Source: an uncultured Clostridia bacterium (GTDB taxonomy: Bacteria > Bacillota > Clostridia > Christensenellales > UBA1242). From it: a DNA stretch of 64,000 nucleotides. The DNA lies in the NCBI GenBank assembly GCA_944381185.1, contig CALWKE010000001.1:248001-312000 (forward strand). Reading direction: 5' to 3'. Positions within the stretch are counted from its first letter, which is position 1. Each line of letters begins with the position of its first letter. This document shows positions 53,345 through 62,396 of the stretch, piece after piece. A program made the translations under genes and the position numbers. The notes below the pieces were generated by a model. It worked only from the letters and a program-made list of their open reading frames with translations. It was not told the DNA's origin and did not search any database.

Positions 53345-54178
53345 ATGAAAAAAATATTATTGTTTTTAATCATTCCAATTTTACTCTTTGGTTTTATAAT
53401 TTTATCAAAACCACAAAATGTGCATAATTTTCACAAAAAATCTAATGCCGAAACAAGTTCAAATTTAACTGAAAACAAAGTTCCTATGCTTGCCATTGTT
53501 ATTGACGACTTTGGAAGTTATGACCAAAGTGGAGTTAATTTGATTCTTCAAGCAAAGCCAATTATAACAGGTGCCGTTATTCCTTCAACCGAATACACCG
53601 AAAAAAATATTAAAGATTTAGAAGATGCAGGGTGCGAAATAATTCTTCACATGCCAATGCAATCTCATGTTAATCTTCCTGAAAACTGGTATGGCGAAGT
53701 TTATATAAGAAACACCGACACTCCCGAAACTGCCCGAATGAAACTTTCTTCTTGTCTTAAAGATTTCCCAAAAATTTATGGTTTTAACATTCACATTGGC
53801 TCGGGAGTCAGCCAAAACGAAAAACTTATGGAAGCCATTTATAACTATGCCAAAGAAAATAATCTTTACTTTCTTGACAGTCGAACAATTGAAACCAAAG
53901 CCACTGAACTTGCCTGCTCAAAAACAAACTCAATTTATCTTGGAAGAGATGTGTTTTTAGAAGCAGATAAAAACAGGTCATATTCTGGTGTGGTGTTTAG
54001 ACTTAAAGAAGCCGCAAACATTGCACTTACCAAAGGATATGCCATTGCAATTGGGCATGTGGGGGCTGAAGGCGGTGAAAACACAGCAAAAGCAATAATT
54101 GATACCCTTCCTGAAATTGAAAAAATGGGCGTTAAAATTGTATATTTAAAAGATATTTTTGATATGCTTAATTCCTAG
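53345..54178 (+). CDS. divergent polysaccharide deacetylase (YibQ-like)
   Basis: 277 residues with an N-terminal signal/anchor helix (about 3-20) and then the DUF610/YibQ fold: MLAIVIDDFGSYDQSGVN, ITGAVIPSTEYTEKNI, EIILHMPMQSH, NIHIGSGVSQNEKLMEA, YFLDSRTIETKATELA and AIAIGHVGAEGGENTAKAI. The Asp-Asp and His motifs are those of the deacetylase-like barrel. It should act outside the membrane on polysaccharide. The ATG has no clear ribosome site. Confidence 0.88.
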   Translation: MKKILLFLIIPILLFGFIILSKPQNVHNFHKKSNAETSSNLTENKVPMLAIVIDDFGSYDQSGVNLILQAKPIITGAVIPSTEYTEKNIKDLEDAGCEIILHMPMQSHVNLPENWYGEVYIRNTDTPETARMKLSSCLKDFPKIYGFNIHIGSGVSQNEKLMEAIYNYAKENNLYFLDSRTIETKATELACSKTNSIYLGRDVFLEADKNRSYSGVVFRLKEAANIALTKGYAIAIGHVGAEGGENTAKAIIDTLPEIEKMGVKIVYLKDIFDMLNS

Positions 54179-54200
54179 AGATTATCTAGGGATTTTTTCT
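54171..54200 (+). terminator. terminator of the deacetylase gene
   Basis: CCTAGA and TCTAGG with five-base loop and T-run, starting at the stop codon. Confidence 0.75.
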
Positions 54201-54292
54201 TTTTAAAATTTTAATTTTGTATAATTTTAATTTCACAAACTAAATTTTTTTTGTTAAAATTTCAATAGAGAGTTTTAGTTTAGGAGAATATT

Positions 54293-54982
54293 ATGAAGGG
54301 AATCATTATTTCTATTGAAGGCACAGACGGTTCAGGCAAACACACACAGCAACAACTTTTGTCTGAAAGTTTGAAAGAACTTGGTTACACTGTTTTTGAC
54401 CAATCTTTTCCGAACTATCAAAGCCCTTCTGCAATGCCTGTTAAAATGTATTTAAATGGTGATTTTGGCGATTCTGCCGACTCGCTAACCGCCTATGAAG
54501 CATCTGCACTTTATGCAGTTGACAGGCTTTGCACCTTCAAGCAAACTGTAAAATCGCACTACGATGGTGGCGAAATCATTTTATTTGACCGCTATGTTCA
54601 ATCAAACTTCATTCATCAATGTTCAAAAATTGAAGATGAAGATGAAAGAGAAAAATACTTAAATTGGATTTCTGATTTAGAATTTAACAAATTTAATCTT
54701 CCAAAACCTGACCTTATATTTTTTATAGAAATGCCTGTTGAAAAAAGTTTGGAACTTGCAAGAGCCCGTGAAACATATAAAGCAGAAACACAAAAAGATG
54801 TTCTTGAAGAAAACACCGAATATATGAGAAAGTCTTATAACACAGGCTTGTCACTTGCACGAAAATTTGACTGGACAATTATACACTGCACAAATGATGA
54901 CGGCTCTGTTAAAGGTATAAATGAAATTCATGATGAAATTATGCAAAAAACAAATGAATTTTTAGAAAAAAATTATAAATAA
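54293..54982 (+). CDS. tmk: thymidylate kinase
   Basis: A 229-residue dTMP kinase: P-loop EGTDGSGKHTQ near residues 9-19, FPNYQSPSA, the DRYVQSN motif near 103 and a LID-like ARARETYKAE segment near 165. It makes dTDP for DNA synthesis. His replaces the usual Thr after the P-loop Lys, a variation seen in some Firmicutes. TAGGAG precedes the ATG. Confidence 0.93.
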   Translation: MKGIIISIEGTDGSGKHTQQQLLSESLKELGYTVFDQSFPNYQSPSAMPVKMYLNGDFGDSADSLTAYEASALYAVDRLCTFKQTVKSHYDGGEIILFDRYVQSNFIHQCSKIEDEDEREKYLNWISDLEFNKFNLPKPDLIFFIEMPVEKSLELARARETYKAETQKDVLEENTEYMRKSYNTGLSLARKFDWTIIHCTNDDGSVKGINEIHDEIMQKTNEFLEKNYK

Positions 54983-55037
54983 TAACTGCAAAAATTAACA
55001 AAAAAATAATATATTAATTAAAAATGGGAGGGTATTT

Positions 55038-55658
55038 ATGGCAAAACAAACTGAAATTACAATCAACATAAAAAAAGGCATTTCAAGTGTTAAAAATAAA
55101 CTTGAATCACTTGGATTTGTTGAAATTGAAAAATACACCGGCATCGATAACTACTTTACTACTATTAGTGGTGAGATTTCATCTACTGATTATAAAACAC
55201 TTTTAGATTCAAGCATAATAATAAGGTCATTTTCAAGCAAAAGCAAAAAAGATAAAACAAATTTAATGGTATACAAAAATAAATCTTTAGATAAAAACGG
55301 AGTTGTTTTAAGCGAAGAAAAAATTTCAACAACTGTTGAAAATTTAGATAACACTCTTAAAATATTAAAACTTGCAGGGCTTAATAATTGGCTTTCATTA
55401 AATCAACAAAACTCGTTCTATAAACTTGGAGAGATTGAAATTACTGTAGGGACTGTTAAAGGTTTAGATGGTACTTTTTTAGAAATTGAAGAATATCCAT
55501 CAATAAGTATGCTCTCTCCTGAAGAAAAAATTGAAAAAATGGTAGAAATAATAAAAAAACTTGGTTTTGATTCAGGAAATGATTATTCTGTTAAAAAAGC
55601 ATATATGTTGTTTAAGAAAAATTTAGAAGAAACTTCTGTTCAAGAAAAAAGACAATAG
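55038..55658 (+). CDS. CYTH-like protein with incomplete catalytic motif
   Basis: A 206-residue protein with the CYTH/triphosphate tunnel layout: KLESLGFVEIEKYTGIDNYF, SSIIIRSF, LMVYKNKS, WLSLNQQNSFYKLGEIEITV and GTFLEIEEYP. The N-terminal ExExK motif, which binds metal and phosphate, is reduced to EITIN, so activity on triphosphates is doubtful. GGGAGG precedes the ATG. Confidence 0.75.
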   Translation: MAKQTEITINIKKGISSVKNKLESLGFVEIEKYTGIDNYFTTISGEISSTDYKTLLDSSIIIRSFSSKSKKDKTNLMVYKNKSLDKNGVVLSEEKISTTVENLDNTLKILKLAGLNNWLSLNQQNSFYKLGEIEITVGTVKGLDGTFLEIEEYPSISMLSPEEKIEKMVEIIKKLGFDSGNDYSVKKAYMLFKKNLEETSVQEKRQ

Positions 55659-55681
55659 CATTAAGCATTGTCTTTTTTTAT
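55643..55681. terminator. bidirectional intrinsic terminator
   Basis: AAAAGACAAT pairs with ATTGTCTTTT around a ten-base loop, with T-runs both ways. Confidence 0.8.
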
Positions 55682-56235
55682 TTTATTTTTGTTAACTTTT
55701 CCCCTTCAACTAAATATGCTTCTTTTGAAAGGTCAAACATTGGCTTATCACTATATGAATCAGAATAGAACGCATCAAGTGTTGTTTTTGGATATAATCT
55801 TTGAAACTCAACTGCCTTTGCTTCGCCATAACAATTTTCGCCATAAATTTTACCATTTTGAGTATTGAAGTTCGTAGCTATCCAATTTTTTATGTTGAGC
55901 ATTTCAATGGCTGGCTTAATGATAAAGTTAAGTGATGCTGAAATAATTATGTCATCGTCTTTCTTTTGAGTGGTATACCAATTTTGAATTTTATTTGCGT
56001 TTTTGCTCCAAAACTTATCAACAAGTTTTTCAATGTTATGGTGCCATGGAATAAAGAAAAACAAACATTGTTTTGTTCTTTTTTTATTCAAAATTTTCAT
56101 GCCATAAAGGGCAAGCACAATCAAAAACCAAAGTGTAAAGATTAATAAATATGGTCTTCTTAAAATTATAAAGAAAAAGAAGTCCGTTGAACTGTCGCCC
56201 TTATATATAGTTTTATCAAAATCGTAACCCGTCAT
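55678..56235 (-). CDS. HAD-IB family phosphatase with membrane segment
   Basis: Start at ATG 56235 (GGAGAG upstream); 185 residues. Motif I DFDKT is near residue 4, motif II Ser in IIISASL near 98, and motif III/IV in YSDSYSDKPM near 160. In place of a soluble cap is a hydrophobic hairpin (about 20-48, FFFFIILRRPYLLIFTLWFL). Close to phosphoserine-phosphatase-like HAD-IB proteins. Substrate unknown, perhaps a lipid phosphate given the membrane segment. Confidence 0.78.
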   Translation of the reverse strand: MTGYDFDKTIYKGDSSTDFFFFIILRRPYLLIFTLWFLIVLALYGMKILNKKRTKQCLFFFIPWHHNIEKLVDKFWSKNANKIQNWYTTQKKDDDIIISASLNFIIKPAIEMLNIKNWIATNFNTQNGKIYGENCYGEAKAVEFQRLYPKTTLDAFYSDSYSDKPMFDLSKEAYLVEGEKLTKIK

Positions 56236-56302
56236 AACACTCTCCAATTATATGATAATTTTACAAAATTTTATGCGTTTGGTCAAATGTAAAAACAATA
56301 AT

Positions 56303-56995
56303 TTATCTTTTTAATTTTAATAATAATTTTATCAATTTTTCTGTTTCACTAACGTCATCAACCAAAAATGTGTTTAACTTTAAATTTTTAGCAGGAAGCA
56401 TGTCTGTGTATGGGTCATCGCCAACCATAAGAGTTTCACTAGGAAGAGTCTTTGCATCTTTCATACATTTTTCCATATAAAAACCCTTTGAATAATCTTC
56501 ACCTTCATGTTTGTTAAAAAGAACCATTTTAAAACAATTTAAGTCAACACCAAACAACTTTGCATAATGCTTAATATAGTTTTCAGGACTATTTGAAATT
56601 AAATAAATTGAATACTTTTTTGAAAGTTTTTCAAGCAAAGAGTAGTCCATAAATTTAAGATTTGGATTTGTTATATCATAAATATGTTCATTTAACCTGT
56701 CATATAAAAAGTTTACATCTCCGCCAATTTCTTTTAAATACTTGCAAGTTTTGTATCCTAAATTTGGAATATCAGGATATTTTTTCTTTAGCATTTCATA
56801 AAATTTCCAACCATCATCGGTGTAGCCATAATCTTCAAAATATTTCAAACACTCATCGTAATACCTTGACCAATCCCCATTTGAATATAATGTGTCATCA
56901 AAATCAAAGATTATAGCCTTAATATTTTGCAGATTTAAAATTGTTTTATTGTTTTCTGTTTCTCTACTATCTACTTTTCCAAATTCCATAACCAT
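56303..56995 (-). CDS. HAD-family hydrolase
   Basis: 230 residues: motif I FDFDDTLY near 34-41, motif II SNSPENY near 133, and motif IV MVGDDPYTDMLPAKNL near 190. A helical cap occupies about 45-110. It starts immediately after the two-TM gene and so probably belongs to the end of the 63-kb operon. Phosphatase or sugar-phosphate substrate unknown. Confidence 0.82.
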   Translation of the reverse strand: MVMEFGKVDSRETENNKTILNLQNIKAIIFDFDDTLYSNGDWSRYYDECLKYFEDYGYTDDGWKFYEMLKKKYPDIPNLGYKTCKYLKEIGGDVNFLYDRLNEHIYDITNPNLKFMDYSLLEKLSKKYSIYLISNSPENYIKHYAKLFGVDLNCFKMVLFNKHEGEDYSKGFYMEKCMKDAKTLPSETLMVGDDPYTDMLPAKNLKLNTFLVDDVSETEKLIKLLLKLKR

Positions 56996-56997
56996 TT

Positions 56998-57252
56998 TTA
57001 TTTCTTTCCTTTAACCATTATAATAGCAAATAATACTATCACTAAAATTATATTTAAAACTATCGTTATTATGTTTAACGCTAAAAATGCGTTTGAAAGT
57101 GCAGCAGAATTTGCCGAGGTTTTAACAATTTCAACTATATCAAATATTATAACTGAAATATCTAAAATAAAGCAAACACAAAAAGCAATAAAAAGGGCAA
57201 GATAGACTTTATCTTTTTTTATCCAATAAACGAACTTATTCAATTTCATCAT
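56998..57252 (-). CDS. small two-TM membrane protein, 84 aa
   Basis: Two TM helices (about 16-40 and 56-79) and a short extracytoplasmic loop ending AALSNAFLALN. GAGGT lies upstream of tandem ATG codons; the first is chosen. It overlaps the end of the GLUG protein gene by 17 bp, implying coupled expression. Not recognised. Confidence 0.68.
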   Translation of the reverse strand: MMKLNKFVYWIKKDKVYLALFIAFCVCFILDISVIIFDIVEIVKTSANSAALSNAFLALNIITIVLNIILVIVLFAIIMVKGKK

Positions 57253-59245
57253 CTAAAAGTACCTCGCTTGAAATGTCTTCTAAACTAGTATGTCCCGTTG
57301 AACCACAATCATCATCTGTCATAGTTTCATTAACAGACATCTGGTCACCTTCTCCAAAGGTCGCTATGACTGGGCAAGAAAATGAACTGTTTTGAACATA
57401 ATGATTATTTGAAAAATTCATATTTGTTATAATTCTTCCAACAACACTTGCCACATAAACATTTTCTAAACTACCCTTTCTTGTGAACATAGCATTTGCA
57501 TAACTGTTTTTTATGTAATTATTCATATAATAATATGAATTAATCATAACATTAAATCCTGCAATTCCACCCGCAAAAGCAAGTGCATTAGAAGAAATCT
57601 CAATGTTACCTTCAAAACCCGAATGGTCAATTCCACCAGCATTAAAAGCAACAACACCACCTGAATAGGCTTCACTGTTGGTGCTTGATGCTGAAATTGT
57701 TCCCTTTGATTTTGAATATTCAACAAGTCCAAACGTGTTATTTTCCCTCTCACTTATTGTGTAAATGTATCCGCCAATATAAACAACTCCACCACCAATA
57801 GTGACAATGCCACCTGCATAAGAATATGAAATATCTCCAGACGCCGAAACATCTCCAAAATTTCGTGAATGACTGATTGTTCCTGCATTATCACAGACAA
57901 TGCCACCTGCAAAAACAAAACTAATTGTGTTTTCAATCACAGTGTCTGCCGTTGACACGCTTGAAATATCTCCATTATTAACACACTTTGAAATCAAACT
58001 ATTATTTGTTAAAACCACTCCCGCAGTGTTTGGGTTCCACTCATTAGATGAAGATGTTTGCGACAAATTCATATTGTTTGTTGAATTACTAACTTCTCCA
58101 TTGTTTGTTGCAACAATGCCACCCGCATCAACGGTGTCAAAAATCCCCTCTCCTGCACCAGTTATGCAGTTTGATATAGTTCCATTATTAACACCGGCAA
58201 AAGTTGAATAATAACAATTTGTTGAAACTTTATTTGTAACTGAAAGTGAAGGTATGTTTGCAGTTGAATTTGTAATAGTTCCCGAATTGACATTTGAAAA
58301 AATTGAAACATAAATGTCTTCACTTGAATTGCTTTCAATATTTAGTTCACTGCAATAAATTTGCACATTTTGAATATTTCCACTATTATTTTCAGTTAAA
58401 ATTGCAAAATTTTGCGAAATTTCTTTATTGATATCTTGAATGATTATAGCAATATTTTTTATTATTCCCGAAAAATTTGTGATTATTTCATCATTAAAAT
58501 CATACTCAAGTTCAATAGTGTGACCATCACCATCAATTACCCCAGAAAAGTTTTCAACATTAAGTTCTTTATTAATAGTTATATCACTATCTAAAACAAA
58601 ATTCTTCTTTCCGCTTTCAAGTGCTGAAACAAGTTCTTCTTCCGTTGAAACTGTTATTGGTGAACTCTTTGTGCCCAGCCCTGAATTTATGCCAATAAAT
58701 GCAAGTGAAAAACCTGAAAATAATGAAGAAATAAATAATATCAAACTAACAAAACAAACTAACAATTTTTGTGTTTTTGATTGTTTTTTGTTTTGAATAT
58801 CAAATTTTGTAAACTCTGCAACAACTTTTGTTTTATGATTAAAATTGTATATTTTTGTTATATTATTCAAAATTTCTTCATTTTTAAATAATTTTTTATA
58901 GTTATCTTTTATCAACCTTTGTTCATTTAAAATTGCAAGCATTTCAATTGGGTAAACAATTTTTTCACTGCCAACATAAAGCCTTAAACATTTCTTTGCC
59001 TTTTGTTTAAACTTTTTATAAATTTCAAAAGGCTCATAAATTTTTTCAAATCTGTTAACTGAAAGCAACCTGTTTTCATAAACAGATAAAATTTTATAAC
59101 TTTCAAACAGATAACAAATTGAAAGAAGTGGAAACCTTCCAAAGCATATTTGAAAATCTTGTGGGCTTGTTAAAAGACTTGAAAATAATTTCAAGTCATC
59201 TTTTTTTATTGCTTCAAAAATCTTTTGTGCTCTTTCTTGTTCCAA
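57236..59245 (-). CDS. single-pass membrane protein with GLUG/beta-helix ectodomain
   Basis: 669 residues starting at a TTG codon placed six bases after AGAGG; the next ATG is about 100 codons later. Residues 1-160 are a Lys-rich, helical cytosolic region, followed by one TM helix near 162-186. The remainder is a repeat region of right-handed beta-helix type: SGVIDGDGHTIEL, SGNIQNVQIYCSEL, GGIVATNNGEVSNSTN, AGGIVCDNAGTISHSRNFG, GGVVAFNAGGIDHSGFEG, SYANAMF. These are GLUG-like repeats seen in surface adhesins and peptidases. There is no signal peptide, no sortase motif, and an acidic C-terminus. Internal anchor with a cytosolic domain suggests linkage to the upstream cytosolic genes. Confidence 0.72.
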   Translation of the reverse strand: MEQERAQKIFEAIKKDDLKLFSSLLTSPQDFQICFGRFPLLSICYLFESYKILSVYENRLLSVNRFEKIYEPFEIYKKFKQKAKKCLRLYVGSEKIVYPIEMLAILNEQRLIKDNYKKLFKNEEILNNITKIYNFNHKTKVVAEFTKFDIQNKKQSKTQKLLVCFVSLILFISSLFSGFSLAFIGINSGLGTKSSPITVSTEEELVSALESGKKNFVLDSDITINKELNVENFSGVIDGDGHTIELEYDFNDEIITNFSGIIKNIAIIIQDINKEISQNFAILTENNSGNIQNVQIYCSELNIESNSSEDIYVSIFSNVNSGTITNSTANIPSLSVTNKVSTNCYYSTFAGVNNGTISNCITGAGEGIFDTVDAGGIVATNNGEVSNSTNNMNLSQTSSSNEWNPNTAGVVLTNNSLISKCVNNGDISSVSTADTVIENTISFVFAGGIVCDNAGTISHSRNFGDVSASGDISYSYAGGIVTIGGGVVYIGGYIYTISERENNTFGLVEYSKSKGTISASSTNSEAYSGGVVAFNAGGIDHSGFEGNIEISSNALAFAGGIAGFNVMINSYYYMNNYIKNSYANAMFTRKGSLENVYVASVVGRIITNMNFSNNHYVQNSSFSCPVIATFGEGDQMSVNETMTDDDCGSTGHTSLEDISSEVLLDDEIE

Positions 59246-59248
59246 AAT

Positions 59249-59962
59249 CTACCTCTTTGTTTTAACCTTCCGACTCTCTGCCCACCTGTCGATTATATCA
59301 AAAATATACTCTTCATTAACATCTTGATTTTCAACAATTTTTCGAAGCAGTTCATTTGATGATTTATATTCTCCAACAAGGTCATCAACACTCTTTTTTT
59401 CTTCTTCAAGTCGTTTTGCAATATTTTCATTTCCATCTTTAACCGACTGAATTGACCTTGTGTTTTCAATAATATTTTCAGCAACTTGTTTATTGATAAA
59501 GTCACTTACATTTTGCAAGTTTGCATTATATTGGTCAAGACTTTTTTCAAGGTCTTTAAGATTATATGACCTGCGTTTTTCATCTAGAATGGTGTCAAGT
59601 TTTCCAATTTGTTCTTCGGCTTTTGCTTCAAGTTCGTTAACAGATGAAATTCTGCCTGAAATGCTTTCAAAAGTAGAAATTAATTTATTAACTTCTTCGG
59701 TATATCTGTTTGAACTCTGCAAAAACTGGTCAACTTTTCTTGTTAACTCTGCCGATTTTTCAGCCTGACTTGAAAGTGATGAATAAATTTCTGTGAGTTT
59801 TTTTTGAACATCGCCCGAAAATGCTGTATCCATTTTTTGAAGGTCGTTTTTAAGTGCTTCATAAGTCGATAAAAATTCGTGCAAATCACTTTGAATTGGA
59901 ACAAGCATTTCTCGGTAGCCCACAAACGCATCAATCAGTGCATTAACTTCATTATTATCCAT
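59249..59962 (-). CDS. coiled-coil protein of the helicase operon
   Basis: 237 residues, almost wholly helical with heptad repeats from about 20 to 215 (LEKSLDQYNANLQNVSDFINKQ). No enzyme motif and no membrane segment. The C-terminal IFDIIDRWAESRKVKTKR is the most conserved-looking part. AAGGAG precedes the ATG. It overlaps the helicase end by 8 bp and is followed after 3 bp by the GLUG gene. Role unknown; an oligomeric linker is plausible. Confidence 0.7.
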   Translation of the reverse strand: MDNNEVNALIDAFVGYREMLVPIQSDLHEFLSTYEALKNDLQKMDTAFSGDVQKKLTEIYSSLSSQAEKSAELTRKVDQFLQSSNRYTEEVNKLISTFESISGRISSVNELEAKAEEQIGKLDTILDEKRRSYNLKDLEKSLDQYNANLQNVSDFINKQVAENIIENTRSIQSVKDGNENIAKRLEEEKKSVDDLVGEYKSSNELLRKIVENQDVNEEYIFDIIDRWAESRKVKTKR

Positions 59963-62393
59963 GATATTTCTCCTTAATTTTCTTTAAATTATTTTTAATT
60001 TCTCTATGTTTATTTTTTATATTTTCAAGGTCCTGTTTTAATGTTTCAATAATTAGTTTTTGAGCGTCTTCATTATCTTCAAAATCACAGAAAAATCTAA
60101 CAATATCTGCATCTAAAACAGCATTATTTCGACTTTCTAACTCTTCCAAAAAGTTGATTAATTTTGTGTCGCCCGAAACTTCAAATTGTTTTTTGGCTTC
60201 ATCTAAAAGACCCGCTTTCCAAAGTTTTATGCCCGCTTCACGAGGCTTGCCCTTAAACACAAACTTTTCATAAGCATCAATCTTTTCAAGTGACTGAATC
60301 ATTTTTGCTGAATCTTCAAATTTTTGAGCATAGAACCTTGCGTTATCAAACTGACCAAGTTTAATAAATTCGTTAATTCTTTCAAAAATTTCATCATCAT
60401 CAATTTCAAGTTTACTAACAATCTCCGTAAATTTTTGATAGGCACTCTCTCCACTTAAAACTTCAAAGTTTTTATCAAAAAATTCTTTAAACATTTCAAG
60501 TGGTCGGTTTTCATAAACAAAAATATTATGTTTTGCCCTTGACACCCCAACATAAAACAAATTGAAATAATATCTGTAAACAGAATTTTCATCTGCCTCT
60601 TTGTGACTGATATTAAATCTTTCAAGTTTTTGCCACTTGTCATAGTTGTTTGAAAGCACATTATACAGTAAAACCGTATCTCTTTCAAGCCCCTTGATTT
60701 CTGATATTGTTAAAATTTCTTGACGTTTAAAGATATTTCGAAGTTTTTGCTTTTCGTTTTGGTCATTGACAAGTATGGTAAAATTTTCGAATTTTTGACT
60801 TTTAAGTTTATCTAAAAACACATGGTCACTTGAATATATAGCAGATGACAATGTTCCCTCATCAATGCTTTCACCCGACAAAACAAAGCTATGTGTTCCG
60901 AATTCTTTTATGTTAATCTCGCCAAGACTATCAAGAATTTCAACAATCTTTTTATTGTTTCGATAATTACATTCAAGTTCAGCAACTGTTGTCACATCTT
61001 CTTTATACATTATTCGTTTTAGCCCAGCAAAGCTAAAATATGTTGGATTTATCATTTGAAGAGCATCGCCAACAGCAAAAAGTTTAAGCGACAAACTATC
61101 AAGCAAATGCAAATTAATTTCAGTAAAATCTTGAACTTCATCAATAATTGAAAGTGAATGTTTTTCAATTTTTTGAGAATTTTTTAATAATTTATATGAA
61201 ATTATATTATTATCAAGATAATTTTGCGTTTTTTGAAAATCTTGGTAGGCTTTTGCAAGTGAGTAAATTGTTTCAATTTCAACTTTCTCAAAACTATTAC
61301 TTCTCTTTTTTGCATAGTCACTAAAAGAAAGCATGTTTAAGCCACTATCTTGAAAAGAGCCAAAAATAATACCATAGATTTCTTTGTAACATACCGAATA
61401 AGATAAATTTTTTAGTTTTTCAAATCGGCTTTTTAATTGATGATTATTTATATTTTTTAAAAATTCTTCATTAAAAATTTTTTCTGAAGACATTTCAAAC
61501 TCTTCACCTAAAACATTTTTATAAATATCTTCAATCAAAAAATAATCAACATTATTTTCAAGAAAATCAACAATTTCTAAAAGCCTTTTAAAAAGATTTG
61601 TTTCACTGTCACAAACAATGTAAATACCCAGCCTGTTTTCTATCGCTTTTTTGTGATTTTTATCAGTAAAAACAAGCCTGCCATTTTTGTAATCTTCAAC
61701 AAAATTTTTAAGATTATTTTTAAAAATATCAACTCTGTTTTTTGTGTCGATTAGCAGACCTCTTGAATAAGTTGTATATAAAATTCTGCCTGTATAGCCT
61801 CGACATGCAGTAAAAATTATTTTGCTGATACAAATATTTGTCTTTCCACTTCCAGCCACACCCTGAACCAAAACATTTTGATTTTCAATTTCAACAAGTT
61901 TTTGCTGTTTTTCTGAAAGCATCGGAAAATTAACAAAATCAGAATTTGAAACATAATAAAGTTTTTTTAATTCAGCTTCTGCAATTTCAAAATTTGTTGG
62001 CATAACTGTTATATTAAAAATTTTATTGAGTTTTAAAAAGGCATTTACCCTTTGGTCATTAGACCTCAACTTTTCATCTTGGTTGTCAAACCCCACAAAA
62101 AAAATATCTCTTTCTAAAATATTTGACATTTGCAAAGAAAAACCAAATTTAACATAAAACGAAAACTCTTTGCCGAGCGTTGAAACCAAAAATGTTTTTT
62201 CACTTAAATATTTTTTTTCAATATCTTTTTGAATTAGTGAAAGGCTTTCAGAAATTTTTAAAATCAACTTATCAATATTTGCAATTTTTTTTGTTTGATA
62301 AAAAAAACTTTCCGTTTTAAAAATTCTTGTTTCACTTGAAAGTATCTGTTTGTTTGTGTTTACCTCTATGCTCAATCCCAATTCTTCTGCCAT
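59955..62393 (-). CDS. UvrD/Rep-like SF1 helicase
   Basis: An 812-residue protein. The first 165 residues are unusual for UvrD. Walker A GVAGSGKTN is at 178-185, Walker B LSIIDEVQDFTE near 430, followed by AVGDALQMINPTYF and the YRN motif. Later motifs are ILTISEIKGLERDTVLLYN and the motif VI FYVGVSRAKHNIFVYE near 640. The last 170 residues are helical repeats (GQFDNARFYAQKFEDSAKMI) that look TPR-like. It belongs to the HelD/UvrD group by sequence. AGGT precedes the ATG; it starts 3 bp after the release-factor-like gene. Confidence 0.85.
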   Translation of the reverse strand: MAEELGLSIEVNTNKQILSSETRIFKTESFFYQTKKIANIDKLILKISESLSLIQKDIEKKYLSEKTFLVSTLGKEFSFYVKFGFSLQMSNILERDIFFVGFDNQDEKLRSNDQRVNAFLKLNKIFNITVMPTNFEIAEAELKKLYYVSNSDFVNFPMLSEKQQKLVEIENQNVLVQGVAGSGKTNICISKIIFTACRGYTGRILYTTYSRGLLIDTKNRVDIFKNNLKNFVEDYKNGRLVFTDKNHKKAIENRLGIYIVCDSETNLFKRLLEIVDFLENNVDYFLIEDIYKNVLGEEFEMSSEKIFNEEFLKNINNHQLKSRFEKLKNLSYSVCYKEIYGIIFGSFQDSGLNMLSFSDYAKKRSNSFEKVEIETIYSLAKAYQDFQKTQNYLDNNIISYKLLKNSQKIEKHSLSIIDEVQDFTEINLHLLDSLSLKLFAVGDALQMINPTYFSFAGLKRIMYKEDVTTVAELECNYRNNKKIVEILDSLGEINIKEFGTHSFVLSGESIDEGTLSSAIYSSDHVFLDKLKSQKFENFTILVNDQNEKQKLRNIFKRQEILTISEIKGLERDTVLLYNVLSNNYDKWQKLERFNISHKEADENSVYRYYFNLFYVGVSRAKHNIFVYENRPLEMFKEFFDKNFEVLSGESAYQKFTEIVSKLEIDDDEIFERINEFIKLGQFDNARFYAQKFEDSAKMIQSLEKIDAYEKFVFKGKPREAGIKLWKAGLLDEAKKQFEVSGDTKLINFLEELESRNNAVLDADIVRFFCDFEDNEDAQKLIIETLKQDLENIKNKHREIKNNLKKIKEKYHG

Positions 62394-62396
62394 AGT

